Of a DNA stretch of 35,973 nucleotides, positions 19,515-26,126 are shown in pieces; position 1 is the first letter of the stretch; every line of letters begins with the position of its first letter. A model generated the notes under the pieces. It had not been told where the DNA came from, ran no database searches, and saw only the letters and a program-made list of their open reading frames with translations. A program made the position numbers and the translations under genes. The stretch comes from an uncultured Kiloniellales bacterium (GTDB lineage Bacteria > Pseudomonadota > Alphaproteobacteria > Kiloniellales > JAKSDN01), in contig CAMYKD010000073.1 in NCBI GenBank assembly GCA_947258885.1, forward strand, positions 1 to 35,973. The letters run 5' to 3'.

Positions 19515-20537
19515 CTATGCCGCCTTGCCGGTGAGGATCACGTCCTTGGTCAATTTGCCGACCTCCTTGGTCTTCACCCCGGATAGCTGCTGTTCGATGG
19601 TACCGGCGTTCTTCTGTACCGTGCCCCACTGTTCGTTGGCGGTGTTCAGATAGCCACGCACCACGATCGGGAGCGTGCTGGAACTACGGGCGCTATCGAT
19701 GGACGTGATGACGTTGCCCATGTTTCCTTCGAGAATGTTCCAGGCATTGACCATATTGGTCGTGGCTTCGATGGCGGGGGTGATCGCGCCGTTCAGGTTC
19801 AAGACCGAGCTCTTCACGCCCTTGAGGATCTTGAGCTGGGCCTTGATGTCCTCCCGCTCTTCCATCAAGCTGCCTTTCTCTTGCACCAGATTGCCCAGGG
19901 CAATGCCGGACGCAATGGTGGCGGCAGCTCCTCCGACCAGAACCACCACGCCAACTCCCACGAGGACGCTACTGGTCCCCGCGGTTACAAAGGTGGCGAT
20001 GGAGCCGACCGCTATCATCAGGGCGCCGCCGACAATCGCCAGCCCGCCAAGCGCGACTCCGGCGATCGCGCCGCCGATCTTGCTGTCCAGGTCGTCAATG
20101 GTCTTGTCCAGAGTCTTCAGATAACCCTCATCGCCGCCAATGACGATATCCGCCTTGGTGCTCGCCTCGTTGAAGTTCTTGGCATCCTGGGTGATGTCGG
20201 TTCGGAAGCCGCGCAAATCCGCCAACACCTCCGAGGCGGACTGTTTATGCGTGACGATGTCCCCCTGCAGGGCCGTCAGCAGGTCTAGAGCATCCTTTTT
20301 CGCCTGTTGGCTGCCACTGTTCCACTCGTCCAGCTTCTCGTTGATCAACCTGTAAAACGAGGTGAACTGCTGCGAGTAACCGTGAATATCGGTGATGACC
20401 GCAATCATCCGTGGTTGAATACGGTCCAGATAGTCCTTGGCGTGGCTGCGGGCCAGGATCAGGTTGTCGTTGATCGGCGGCAGCTTGTTGCGCACCGCTT
20501 CGGGAAGCTGCGACAGATCGATGTCCGGTTGCTTCAA
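19515..20537 (-). CDS. Hydrophobic-head alpha-pore-forming toxin-like subunit (TTG start)
   Basis: A 340-residue protein with the ClyA/HBL/Xax-type layout. Long helices (~60-150) run into a ~60-residue apolar head (~154-216: GGAIAGVALGGLAIVGG, GSIATFVTAG, VLVGVGVVVLVGGAAATIASG), then long helices return (~217-330). This head becomes the membrane-spanning part in known alpha-pore-forming toxins after a large conformational change. There is no signal peptide, as in several toxins of this class. The start is TTG 20537, overlapping the stop of a 38-codon ORF as TTGA, so it should be translated by coupling. Size is close to XaxB (about 350 residues) and to AhlA/AhlB. It could form pores with the 379-residue subunit and the soluble partner; the target membrane (host, predator or competitor) is unknown. 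Base composition is lower in GC than the flanks. Confidence 0.82.
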   Translation of the reverse strand: MKQPDIDLSQLPEAVRNKLPPINDNLILARSHAKDYLDRIQPRMIAVITDIHGYSQQFTSFYRLINEKLDEWNSGSQQAKKDALDLLTALQGDIVTHKQSASEVLADLRGFRTDITQDAKNFNEASTKADIVIGGDEGYLKTLDKTIDDLDSKIGGAIAGVALGGLAIVGGALMIAVGSIATFVTAGTSSVLVGVGVVVLVGGAAATIASGIALGNLVQEKGSLMEEREDIKAQLKILKGVKSSVLNLNGAITPAIEATTNMVNAWNILEGNMGNVITSIDSARSSSTLPIVVRGYLNTANEQWGTVQKNAGTIEQQLSGVKTKEVGKLTKDVILTGKAA

Positions 20538-20650
20538 TCTCTGGTTGCAGTAGCCGTGGCCCCGGTGCCCTTGAGAGCGTTACCCGCCATGACAGCGGCC
20601 GTTTCGTCGGAGCGCACAGTCCCGGTAATCACCCTAAATGTGTTATGCAT
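20534..20650 (-). CDS. 38-residue ORF coupled to toxin-like subunit
   Basis: ATG 20650 is preceded by GGGAGAAAGG at good spacing. The frame encodes MHNTFRVITGTVRSDETAAV and continues for 18 residues to a Thr/Ala-rich end (ATATATRD). The TGA stop overlaps the TTG start of the 340-residue subunit (TTGA), and the ORF begins 55 bp after the preceding subunit's stop. It has no signal peptide or membrane helix. It may be a leader that couples translation, a small accessory or immunity-type peptide, or the remnant of a longer N-terminus lost by frameshift. The ribosome-binding site is its main support. Confidence 0.45.
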   Translation of the reverse strand: MHNTFRVITGTVRSDETAAVMAGNALKGTGATATATRD

Positions 20651-20705
20651 GGCCTTTCTCCCGGTTCCGGATTGTTCGTATGATTGCAGGGGGCGGCTGC
20701 CGGTC

Positions 20706-21845
20706 TCAACCGGCCATGGGCTGGGGCAACGCGTCGCTGCGCTGCACGTCGAAGCTTGTCAGGCGCTCCTCGATTTTATCTATCTGAGCGAGCATGCCCG
20801 TCCAGTCACCGCGAGCGGTCCGGATGATGCTTTCGAGTTGGGTGACATTGTCGACCGCTCCAGCCCCTCGCATCAGTGCGACCATCTCGGCGATACCATT
20901 GGAGATACCATTCCAGGTCGCCTCCACGGCATGTACCGCCGCGACCTGTTCGGAGGCTGCCTCAGCCAGCGACAGCGCCTGCCCCTGCCAGACTTTGAGC
21001 ACCGCTAGGGTCATGCTGACCTCGCTGTAGTCTTGAAAGAGCTTGAGCAGCTTCTTGTTGTTGTTGTCCAGAGTGATTGCGGCCGCCACGGTACCCGTGA
21101 CCCCCGTGGCGATAAACCCGACGCCGGCGAGAATGACGGAAGTGGAAGTCCCGGCGCTAGCGAAAGTTCCAACCGCCCCGATGACGACGACCGCCGCCCC
21201 ACCGGTGATGGAGATAGCGGACACCGCAATCGTGCCGATAGCCATGCGGATCGCCCCCTGGGCATCATCGATCTCTTGCTGCAACTCATCCAACTTTCCG
21301 CCCTCCGCTCCCACTTGCCGCTCGATCTCCGCCTGATCCTCCTTCAACTTGTCGTTCGTGACCTTGAGTTGCTGGTTGAACACCTCTAGGTCCGTGCGGA
21401 GGTCAGTGACACGCTTCTCTTCCCGGTCGGCGACGCGAGCCATTTCCTCAAACAGCGCTTCCAGATCGTTTCGAACGCTACTGTCGTCGGCATCCAAAAG
21501 CCGCGGAAGCAGCTTTTCGACCTCCGCGAGGAAGGCTGTGAACATGGCGGATGTGCCGGATACACTAGTCAACAAACCGATGACCCTCGGATCCAGCTCG
21601 TCCTGAAAATGCTGCGCCAGATCTCGTGCGGCCTGCTGGTGATGGCGGTAGGCGGGGGCGATATTGCCATCGTCGTCGTCCTGAAACGACTTGATGTCCA
21701 TATCCGCCTGCCGCAGGACCAGGGAGGTAAACGTCTGCATAACGGCCAAAGCGTTAGCCGTGGTCACCAACTGGCCTTGCAGCCCCCTGGGACACAAGGG
21801 GTTGTTTTGCGGAAGGCTGAGACGGATAACATTGGAAGCATTCAT
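20706..21845 (-). CDS. Hydrophobic-head alpha-pore-forming toxin-like subunit, first gene of operon
   Basis: A 379-residue protein. ATG 21845 is chosen over an in-frame ATG at 21866 because GGGAGGT sits seven bases upstream. Long helices occupy ~75-195, including LRTDLEVFNQQLKVTNDKLK and ERQVGAEGGKLDELQQEIDD. The apolar head spans ~197-259 (AIGTIAVSAISITGGAAVVV, GTFASAGTSTSVILAGVG, ATGVTGTVAAAITL). Returning helices run to ~370. The head shares composition and the TFxxAGTS motif with the 340-residue subunit (IATFVTAGTSS versus VGTFASAGTST), so the two are distant paralogues. The N-terminus lacks a signal peptide. It resembles XaxA-like or AhlA/B-like subunits in size. It heads an operon of four ORFs, with candidate operators upstream. 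Confidence 0.82.
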   Translation of the reverse strand: MNASNVIRLSLPQNNPLCPRGLQGQLVTTANALAVMQTFTSLVLRQADMDIKSFQDDDDGNIAPAYRHHQQAARDLAQHFQDELDPRVIGLLTSVSGTSAMFTAFLAEVEKLLPRLLDADDSSVRNDLEALFEEMARVADREEKRVTDLRTDLEVFNQQLKVTNDKLKEDQAEIERQVGAEGGKLDELQQEIDDAQGAIRMAIGTIAVSAISITGGAAVVVIGAVGTFASAGTSTSVILAGVGFIATGVTGTVAAAITLDNNNKKLLKLFQDYSEVSMTLAVLKVWQGQALSLAEAASEQVAAVHAVEATWNGISNGIAEMVALMRGAGAVDNVTQLESIIRTARGDWTGMLAQIDKIEERLTSFDVQRSDALPQPMAG

Positions 21846-21888
21846 GGGCTGACCTCCCTCGTACATAGGTGCGCAGGGTTTGCCGCAG

Positions 21889-21904
21889 CGCGGGTAAACC
21901 CGCG
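21889..21904. promoter_or_regulatory. 16-bp palindrome in toxin-like operon leader
   Basis: CGCGGGTAAACCCGCG has seven-base arms around AA. It lies 44-59 bases upstream of the first toxin-like start, downstream of the suggested promoter, so it could be an operator or form a hairpin in the leader RNA. It contains GGTAAA, also present in the neighbouring dyad. Confidence 0.45.
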
Positions 21905-21933
21905 GGCAGCCCTTGCATGTTGTTCTAATTAAA

Positions 21934-21969
21934 ATTCTACCGGAAATTTTACCCGAGTCCAGTGGTAAA
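21934..21969 (-). promoter_or_regulatory. Candidate promoter and overlapping operator of toxin-like operon
   Basis: On the minus strand, TGGACT (21961-21956) and TAGAAT (21939-21934) are separated by 16 bases, a plausible sigma-70-like pair. The inverted repeat TTTACC-N10-GGTAAA (21948-21969) covers the -35 element, where a repressor would be expected to bind. Both assignments are by eye. Confidence 0.35.
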
Positions 21970-22122
21970 GTAGTAGTCGAAACGTCGGTTACAGTTTAAG
22001 GTGTAGTCGGGGCCGGTTGTCCAGCCGCTGCCTTGGGCATAAGAAGGCCGCGGTTCACTGGATTCAGGCCGGGCGGGTGCGAAAACTCACAAACCGGTCC
22101 CCACGGCTCGGGTATTGAACGA

Positions 22123-22142
22123 TCCTATAAAGGGTTATAGGA
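22123..22142. promoter_or_regulatory. Perfect 20-bp dyad TCCTATAA-AGGG-TTATAGGA
   Basis: Eight-base perfect arms around a four-base spacer. TTGAAC (22115-22120) lies just upstream and could serve as a -35 element with the -10 inside the right arm (TTATAG), reading toward the gene at 22332. An operator overlapping a promoter is the simplest reading. There is no U-run for a terminator. Confidence 0.45.
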
Positions 22143-22331
22143 CGGTTTGGTACATCCTGATCGAGTTGAACGCCTTTTGATGTCCGTGGCTGTCGGACCT
22201 GCGGGTGCGGCACGTTCGCCGCCCCTAGCCCGTAACGCGGTCCCCTCATCCAGTCGTCCGGCTGGCATGAAAGCGACGGGGTACCGGTCGTCGGGCACGT
22301 CTCTTACTAAGCCCGGGGAGGGCTGCAACAG

Positions 22332-23615
22332 ATGTCGAGATCCCTATCGAGATCCACGGTGCCGGCCGAATTGAACCTCTACGCCTCGCTGCTGCGCGAA
22401 AGCATCGCCATGGCGAAATACGCCCTTGCCGCCGGCAAGGCGATCCCCGCGACCGTGGCACAGGTCTTGGAGCAGGCCGCCGGCGCGGCCTTGGACCAAG
22501 ACGAAGCGGCGAAGCAGGAGCCCGATGGCGAAGGGGCCGGCGCGACGGAGGCGGCGGTCAACGGTCAAAATAGGGCGGCGGCCGTTCGGCGCGTTGCGAT
22601 CAACGAGCTGGTCACGGCGCACGAGAAGCTGTCCCAGATCGTTGCCCCCGCCACACCCCAAGCAATTCTGCTGTTCGCACAACACAAGGCGGGCACCGGT
22701 TCCTGGAATTTCCTGGGCCCGGTCCCCCTGGTCAGGCGCATGATGCTGGCCGCGATTCTGTCGCTCCTCGTGTTCATCGTGGTCAGCCTGAGCTCGAAAG
22801 TCACGGGCGATGATTCCTTCGGGTCGGGACACGGTGTCGCTCTGCTGCTCAATTTGACCCTTCTGCTTTCATCGGCCGGGCTGGGAGCTTCCTTCGCCGC
22901 GCTGTTTCAGGCCAACAGGTTCATTGTGGACGGCAACTACGACCCGAAGTATGAGCCGTCGTATTGGATCCGGTTCACTCTCGGCCTGATTGCCGGAATG
23001 ATCCTCGCCCAGCTGGTCCCGATAGGCGACGCCGGCGTATCGGCGGCCGGACAGGCGGCCGACGCTGCGGCGGGTTCGGCAAGTGGACTGGAAGGGGCCG
23101 GCAGCTTCTTTGCCAAGCCGCTGCTCGCACTCTTGGGCGGCTTCTCGGCCGCCGTGGTCTACCGCGTCCTCAATCGCCTGGTCGCCGCGGTCGACACCAT
23201 TGTGCGCGGCGATACCAGGGAGATCGTGAGCGCCCAGGAGCAGGCGAGCAAGGCGCGGCTGGCCGAGCAGAGCGCAAGGATCCGCATGGAGACCGGCGCC
23301 CGCCTGATCGCGCTCCAACAGCGGCTCTCGGATGGCGCCAAATCGGAGGAAATACGGCAGCACCTCTCGCGGATTCTCGCCGATCACATCGGGGCCGACG
23401 TCACCCTGGCCGCCGTGTCGAGGGAGCGTCCGGCCGCCAAGGCGCCTGCGCCGGAGGCCGAGGCGCCGGAGACCAAGACACCGGACACAAAGACACCGGA
23501 CACAAAGACGCCGGAAACCAAGTCGACCGCGATCAAGCCGGTGGACAAGGCGGCGCCGACGGCCGTGACGCCGGACGACAAGGGCAAGCGTGTCGCCAGC
23601 GGGACGGGCGGCTAG
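22332..23615 (+). CDS. Four-helix membrane protein with coiled coil and TPDTK repeat tail
   Basis: A 427-residue protein of unknown function. ATG 22332 has GGGGAGGG upstream. Residues 1-130 are soluble and helical, with a conserved-looking SWNFLGPVPLVRR just before the membrane. Transmembrane helices lie at ~136-154, 169-193, 211-231 and 261-281. A cytosolic coiled coil (~296-350: EQASKARLAEQSARIRMETG) follows. The last ~65 residues are a low-complexity Lys/Pro/Thr/Ala-rich tail with four five-residue repeats (APETK, TPDTK, TPDTK, TPETK). The gene diverges from the toxin-like operon and is followed after 43 bp by the lysozyme-like gene, so the two plus-strand genes are probably one transcript. 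It could be a membrane platform or sensor. No enzyme motif is visible. Confidence 0.82.
   Translation: MSRSLSRSTVPAELNLYASLLRESIAMAKYALAAGKAIPATVAQVLEQAAGAALDQDEAAKQEPDGEGAGATEAAVNGQNRAAAVRRVAINELVTAHEKLSQIVAPATPQAILLFAQHKAGTGSWNFLGPVPLVRRMMLAAILSLLVFIVVSLSSKVTGDDSFGSGHGVALLLNLTLLLSSAGLGASFAALFQANRFIVDGNYDPKYEPSYWIRFTLGLIAGMILAQLVPIGDAGVSAAGQAADAAAGSASGLEGAGSFFAKPLLALLGGFSAAVVYRVLNRLVAAVDTIVRGDTREIVSAQEQASKARLAEQSARIRMETGARLIALQQRLSDGAKSEEIRQHLSRILADHIGADVTLAAVSRERPAAKAPAPEAEAPETKTPDTKTPDTKTPETKSTAIKPVDKAAPTAVTPDDKGKRVASGTGG
23463..23522 (+). repeat. Four 15-bp tandem repeats in coding sequence
   Basis: The unit ACACCGGACACAAAG is identical in copies two and three (23478-23492, 23493-23507). 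The flanking copies at 23463-23477 and 23508-23522 differ by a few bases. The repeats encode xPxTK units in the tail of the four-helix membrane protein. In-frame slippage could vary the copy number. Confidence 0.8.
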
Positions 23616-23658
23616 GTTTGGAAGCGGTCGGGCCCACGAACGGCCAGAGGACAGGATC

Positions 23659-24174
23659 ATGACCATCGCGCCACGGCCCGTCGAGGACGACTACGGCCAG
23701 GCGCTGTTCGACCTGGTACGGCCCGATTGCGAAAGGATCGTCGAGCAGAGGCTGGGAGGGCGGCGGTACGGCAATCCCGAAGGCAGCCGCGAAACGATCG
23801 CGCTGTTCTCGCTCGCCTACAACAGCCCGGCGCCGATAGGCCAGGGGCCGGTTGGCGCGCTGGAGACAGGGAGCCGGGTCGAGGCCTGGTACGAGATCCG
23901 CTTCCACTCGAACGCCAAGCGCCATCCTGGCCTGCAGAACCGGTGCGGCCACGAGTCCGACACGTTCGGGCTGTACGACGCCGGAGCCAGCAACGAGGAG
24001 GCCGCCGCGGTGCTGACCTTCCTCGATTCGAAGCGCAGGTCGACAGCCGGCTACCTGTATGAGGTCCGCGGCGGCGAAGACGCGGCGCGGGGCGAACTCG
24101 ATCAACTGATCGCGGTGGCCCAGGCGGGTGCCGGGGGCGCCGCCGGCGAGACCGGCTTGGCCTGGGCCTCATAA
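23659..24174 (+). CDS. Protein resembling C-terminal half of a phage-type (GH24) lysozyme domain
   Basis: A 171-residue soluble protein. ATG 23659 has AGGA upstream; an earlier in-frame start overlaps the preceding gene and encodes junk-like sequence. The stretch LFDLVRPDCERIVEQ, then ETIALFSLAYNS, then EAWYEIRFHSN and PGLQNRCGHESDTFGLYD follows the order seen in the second half of T4/P21/pesticin-like lysozyme domains (LLxxDLxxAExxV, ALVSFAYN, GLxxRRxxExxLF). The first half, which would carry the catalytic Glu and Asp/Thr, is absent: only ~40 residues precede ALFSLAYN. It may therefore be non-catalytic, an inhibitor or binding protein, or need a partner. No signal peptide is seen. The family assignment is tentative. 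It lies in a pair with the four-helix membrane protein. Confidence 0.72.
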   Translation: MTIAPRPVEDDYGQALFDLVRPDCERIVEQRLGGRRYGNPEGSRETIALFSLAYNSPAPIGQGPVGALETGSRVEAWYEIRFHSNAKRHPGLQNRCGHESDTFGLYDAGASNEEAAAVLTFLDSKRRSTAGYLYEVRGGEDAARGELDQLIAVAQAGAGGAAGETGLAWAS

Positions 24175-24197
24175 TTTCTTAGATAGCGTAGATCCGC

Positions 24198-24215
24198 CGG
24201 CACATTCGGGTGCCG
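24198..24215 (+). terminator. Small hairpin after the lysozyme-like gene
   Basis: CGGCAC (24198-24203), loop ATTCGG and GTGCCG (24210-24215) form a perfect six-pair stem 24 bases past the stop. It is not followed by a T-run, so this is a weak terminator or a leader hairpin of the next gene. Confidence 0.25.
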
Positions 24216-24246
24216 ACAAATCGACTGGCCCTGAAGGACGAGAGCC

Positions 24247-24585
24247 ATGAGCGACGCGCGCCTGCCGACGGAAATATGGGTCAAGGCGCACATCCGGCGC
24301 TGCCTGGCCGAGGGCGTCCCGGCGACCGTCGCGCGCCGGGGCGAGCGTAGCGGCGGCATCGTGCTCCTCAAGCTCAATCAGCTCGAAAAGGGCTGCCGGG
24401 TGCTCAACCAGAGCCGGGACATGGACGGCCGGATCGCCTGGCTGCCGGCGCTCAAGGGCGAGCTGGTCGCGGAGGACGCGGCCGACGGCTACATCGCGCG
24501 GTCGGTCCAGCGCGACCCGGACCTCTGGGTCATCGAGATCGAACACCGCGACGGTTGGCATCCCTTCGAGGGCAAGGAGCTCTGA
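24247..24585 (+). CDS. DUF1491 family protein
   Basis: A 112-residue small cytosolic protein. The motif order EIWVKAHIRRC, VPATVARRGERSGGIVLLKLN, GCRVLNQSRDMDGRIAW, DGYIARSVQRDPDLWVIEIE and HPF is that of DUF1491. This family is found mostly in alphaproteobacteria and its function is unknown. The length is normal for the family. ATG 24247 has AAGGACGAG upstream. A two-tier hairpin followed by TTT lies just downstream. It is convergent with the SleB-type hydrolase gene. Confidence 0.9.
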   Translation: MSDARLPTEIWVKAHIRRCLAEGVPATVARRGERSGGIVLLKLNQLEKGCRVLNQSRDMDGRIAWLPALKGELVAEDAADGYIARSVQRDPDLWVIEIEHRDGWHPFEGKEL

Positions 24586-24603
24586 CCTGCGGCGCCTTGC
24601 CGC

Positions 24604-24643
24604 GGCGGTTCGGGCTCCGAGGCCCGATGGAGCGACCGCCTTT
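24604..24643 (+). terminator. Two-tier hairpin terminator after DUF1491 gene
   Basis: GGCGGT (24604-24609) pairs with ACCGCC (24635-24640). Inside it, CGGGC (24611-24615) pairs with GCCCG (24622-24626). TTT follows at 24641-24643. Position and shape fit an intrinsic terminator about 20 bases past the stop, although the T-run is short. Confidence 0.5.
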
Positions 24644-24729
24644 CGGCCGTTCGGGTCGTGGCGCATTGATATCAAGGGTATGAAATGCCGCGTCGGCTTT
24701 GCCGCTCGTCCGTCTGCTGGCCGAGCGGC

Positions 24730-24803
24730 GCCGGAGCCCCTTAGCGAGGCGCGGTCAAGCGGGGGGCTAAGCGCCTCGACTCCCCTAGAACCGGGGCTCC
24801 GGC
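24730..24803. repeat. Nested inverted repeat with competing or pseudoknotted inner stems
   Basis: GCCGGAGCCCC (24730-24740) and GGGGCTCCGGC (24793-24803) form an 11-bp perfect outer stem. Two inner pairings lie within: CTTAGC (24740-24745) with GCTAAG (24766-24771), and GAGGCGC (24746-24752) with GCGCCTC (24771-24777). Their order makes them mutually crossing, so an RNA would form either one or a pseudoknot. The right outer arm ends in the stop codon of the hydrolase gene, so it may terminate that transcript, and the symmetric outer stem could act in both directions. Confidence 0.65.
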
Positions 24804-25654
24804 TACTCGGCCTCCTGGTTGGCGGCGACCTGGGTCCGTTGCTTGCGGCCGTGATAGAAGATGTGCCGGCCGATTTTCGGACCTCTCTCGAATACCCGCC
24901 CCCAGTAAGGCATAACGTAATCCGCGTGGTACCACATGGCACCGTTGGTCGGATCCTCGGACCGACCCCAATAGACGTCTCCGGCCATCGCCTTGGACGC
25001 CTCCCAGACCTTCCGGTTCCTCGGGCGGTCGCTGAGGCCGTCGCACCACCAGGAGAACTGGCACCGGTGCCTGACCCGCTCGCCGCCCTGGCGAACCACC
25101 TTGCAAACGGTATCGGGAAAGCGCGGGTCCGAGACGCGGTTCAGGACAACGTGAGCAACCGCCGCCTGACCCTTGCTCGGCTCGTTTCGCGCCTCGAAGT
25201 AGATATTGAGCGCGAGGCAGTCGAGTTCCTTCTCCAACTGCCGAACCGGCGCCAGCTTGGCCTCCTCGAGCCCGAGCGCGGTCACGGCCGGCCCGGGCAA
25301 GTGCGCGAGGGTCCCGTCGATGTCGCTTCGACCCAGCTTTTCCCCGACCCCCAGGTCAAGCTCGGCCAAGTCCATCTCGACCCGGTTCACGCTTTGGGTC
25401 GCGCTCGTCCGGGGATAGCGCGGCTCGTCCCAATATAGCGCCGCGCTGATCGGACGGATGTCCGCCGTGGCCCAAACCCCGTCGCTGTAACGTGCCTCGG
25501 CGGACCCCGATCCCGCTTCGACAAGCAAGCCCAAGGCGGTGGCGCAGGCCAAAAAACCGGCCGGCAGGACCATCCGCCCGCCGCCCAGCGCCGAGGCGCT
25601 TCGCGCAATGGCCTTCTTGGAACCGATCAGCTGCTTTGCGACGTTTTCTATCAT
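24803..25654 (-). CDS. SleB-type cell wall hydrolase (Hydrolase_2)
   Basis: A 283-residue peptidoglycan hydrolase of the SleB/CwlJ family, the lytic-transglycosylase-like enzymes first known from spore germination and common in alphaproteobacteria. A hydrophobic export or anchor segment lies at ~28-54 (MVLPAGFLACATALGLLVEAG). The catalytic domain covers ~145-270: LDCLALNIYFEARNEPS with the conserved Glu154, GQAAVAHVVLNRV, VCKVVRQG, CQFSWWCDG, and the C-terminal AMWYHADYVMPYW. ATG 25654 has AGG at good spacing. A CtrA-like site lies ~90 bp upstream, next to an AT-rich region, so cell-cycle timing of expression is plausible. It stands alone, convergent with the DUF1491 gene. Confidence 0.9.
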   Translation of the reverse strand: MIENVAKQLIGSKKAIARSASALGGGRMVLPAGFLACATALGLLVEAGSGSAEARYSDGVWATADIRPISAALYWDEPRYPRTSATQSVNRVEMDLAELDLGVGEKLGRSDIDGTLAHLPGPAVTALGLEEAKLAPVRQLEKELDCLALNIYFEARNEPSKGQAAVAHVVLNRVSDPRFPDTVCKVVRQGGERVRHRCQFSWWCDGLSDRPRNRKVWEASKAMAGDVYWGRSEDPTNGAMWYHADYVMPYWGRVFERGPKIGRHIFYHGRKQRTQVAANQEAE

Positions 25655-25745
25655 CTGTCTACCTGACTGATGTTCGGGTCGTTTCCGTTAAGCTTGCGCC
25701 CTTCCCCCGACCAGATCCTTGGCCCATCCCGACGCAGCGATTGAG

Positions 25746-25760
25746 TTAACACTTTATAAA
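25746..25760 (-). promoter_or_regulatory. CtrA-like site upstream of the SleB-type hydrolase
   Basis: TTAACACTTTATAAA matches TTAA-N7-TTAA with one mismatch and closely resembles the site at 5570-5584 (TTAACGCTTCGTAAA). It lies 92-106 bp upstream of the hydrolase start. The regulator is inferred from the motif only. Confidence 0.4.
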
Positions 25761-26047
25761 CTATTTCCCAAGTTGTCAAATAAAAAATGCATTGTTAAAA
25801 TACTGTTGCGTGAAATTCGACGCAAAATCGCCATGGTTAATTCAATTATATGAATAAAATACGCACTAGGAATTGAATATTTCCATGTTTTTGATAATTT
25901 TTCAATGATAAATCGATGCGATACAGGAATAATTCAAATACAATAAAGTAAAATTCCACATAGTATGGTTAATGAGGCTGTATTGGCCTCCCATACGCCC
26001 GGCGAAGGGCCGGGAGGGCCGAGTGCGAGTGTCTCGCATTTGGGGAC

Positions 26048-26102
26048 GCGACAGAACACGCCCCTCGGGCTTATGCTAGCCTGTCGGCAGACCACGACAG
26101 GC
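26048..26102 (+). promoter_or_regulatory. Candidate promoter and leader dyad of the TVP38-like gene
   Basis: GCGACA (26048-26053) and TATGCT (26072-26077), 18 bases apart, could be a -35/-10 pair. Just downstream, GCCTGTC (26079-26085) and GACAGGC (26096-26102) form perfect seven-base arms around ten bases, as an operator or leader hairpin, ending 24 bases before the start codon. Confidence 0.35.
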
Positions 26103-26126
26103 ACAACGACCGCCTTGGAGAACCGA

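Larger units (their letters stand above)
21846..22331. other. Divergent control region between toxin-like operon and 4-TM protein gene
   Basis: No gene is seen. The region holds a 16-bp palindrome (21889-21904), a possible minus-strand promoter (21934-21961), a TTTACC-N10-GGTAAA dyad (21948-21969) and a perfect 8+8-bp dyad (22123-22142). Short frames here have no ribosome-binding signals. Confidence 0.6.
25655..26126. other. AT-rich divergent intergenic region
   Basis: No gene is seen. About 25740-25975 is strikingly AT-rich for this window, with a CtrA-like site at 25746-25760 and ATGGTTAA half-sites at 25833-25840 and 25964-25971. The right part returns to high GC and holds a possible promoter and hairpin for the gene at 26127. 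Confidence 0.6.

Noticed and set aside
24730..24803. tRNA or tRNA-like gene
   Set aside because: Length and a GGTTC on the minus strand first suggested a tRNA, but the inner stems do not form D, anticodon and T arms and the outer stem is 11 bp.
25740..25975. Replication origin
   Set aside because: It is AT-rich, but I found no DnaA boxes (TTATNCACA) and no dnaA, dnaN, parAB or similar gene nearby.
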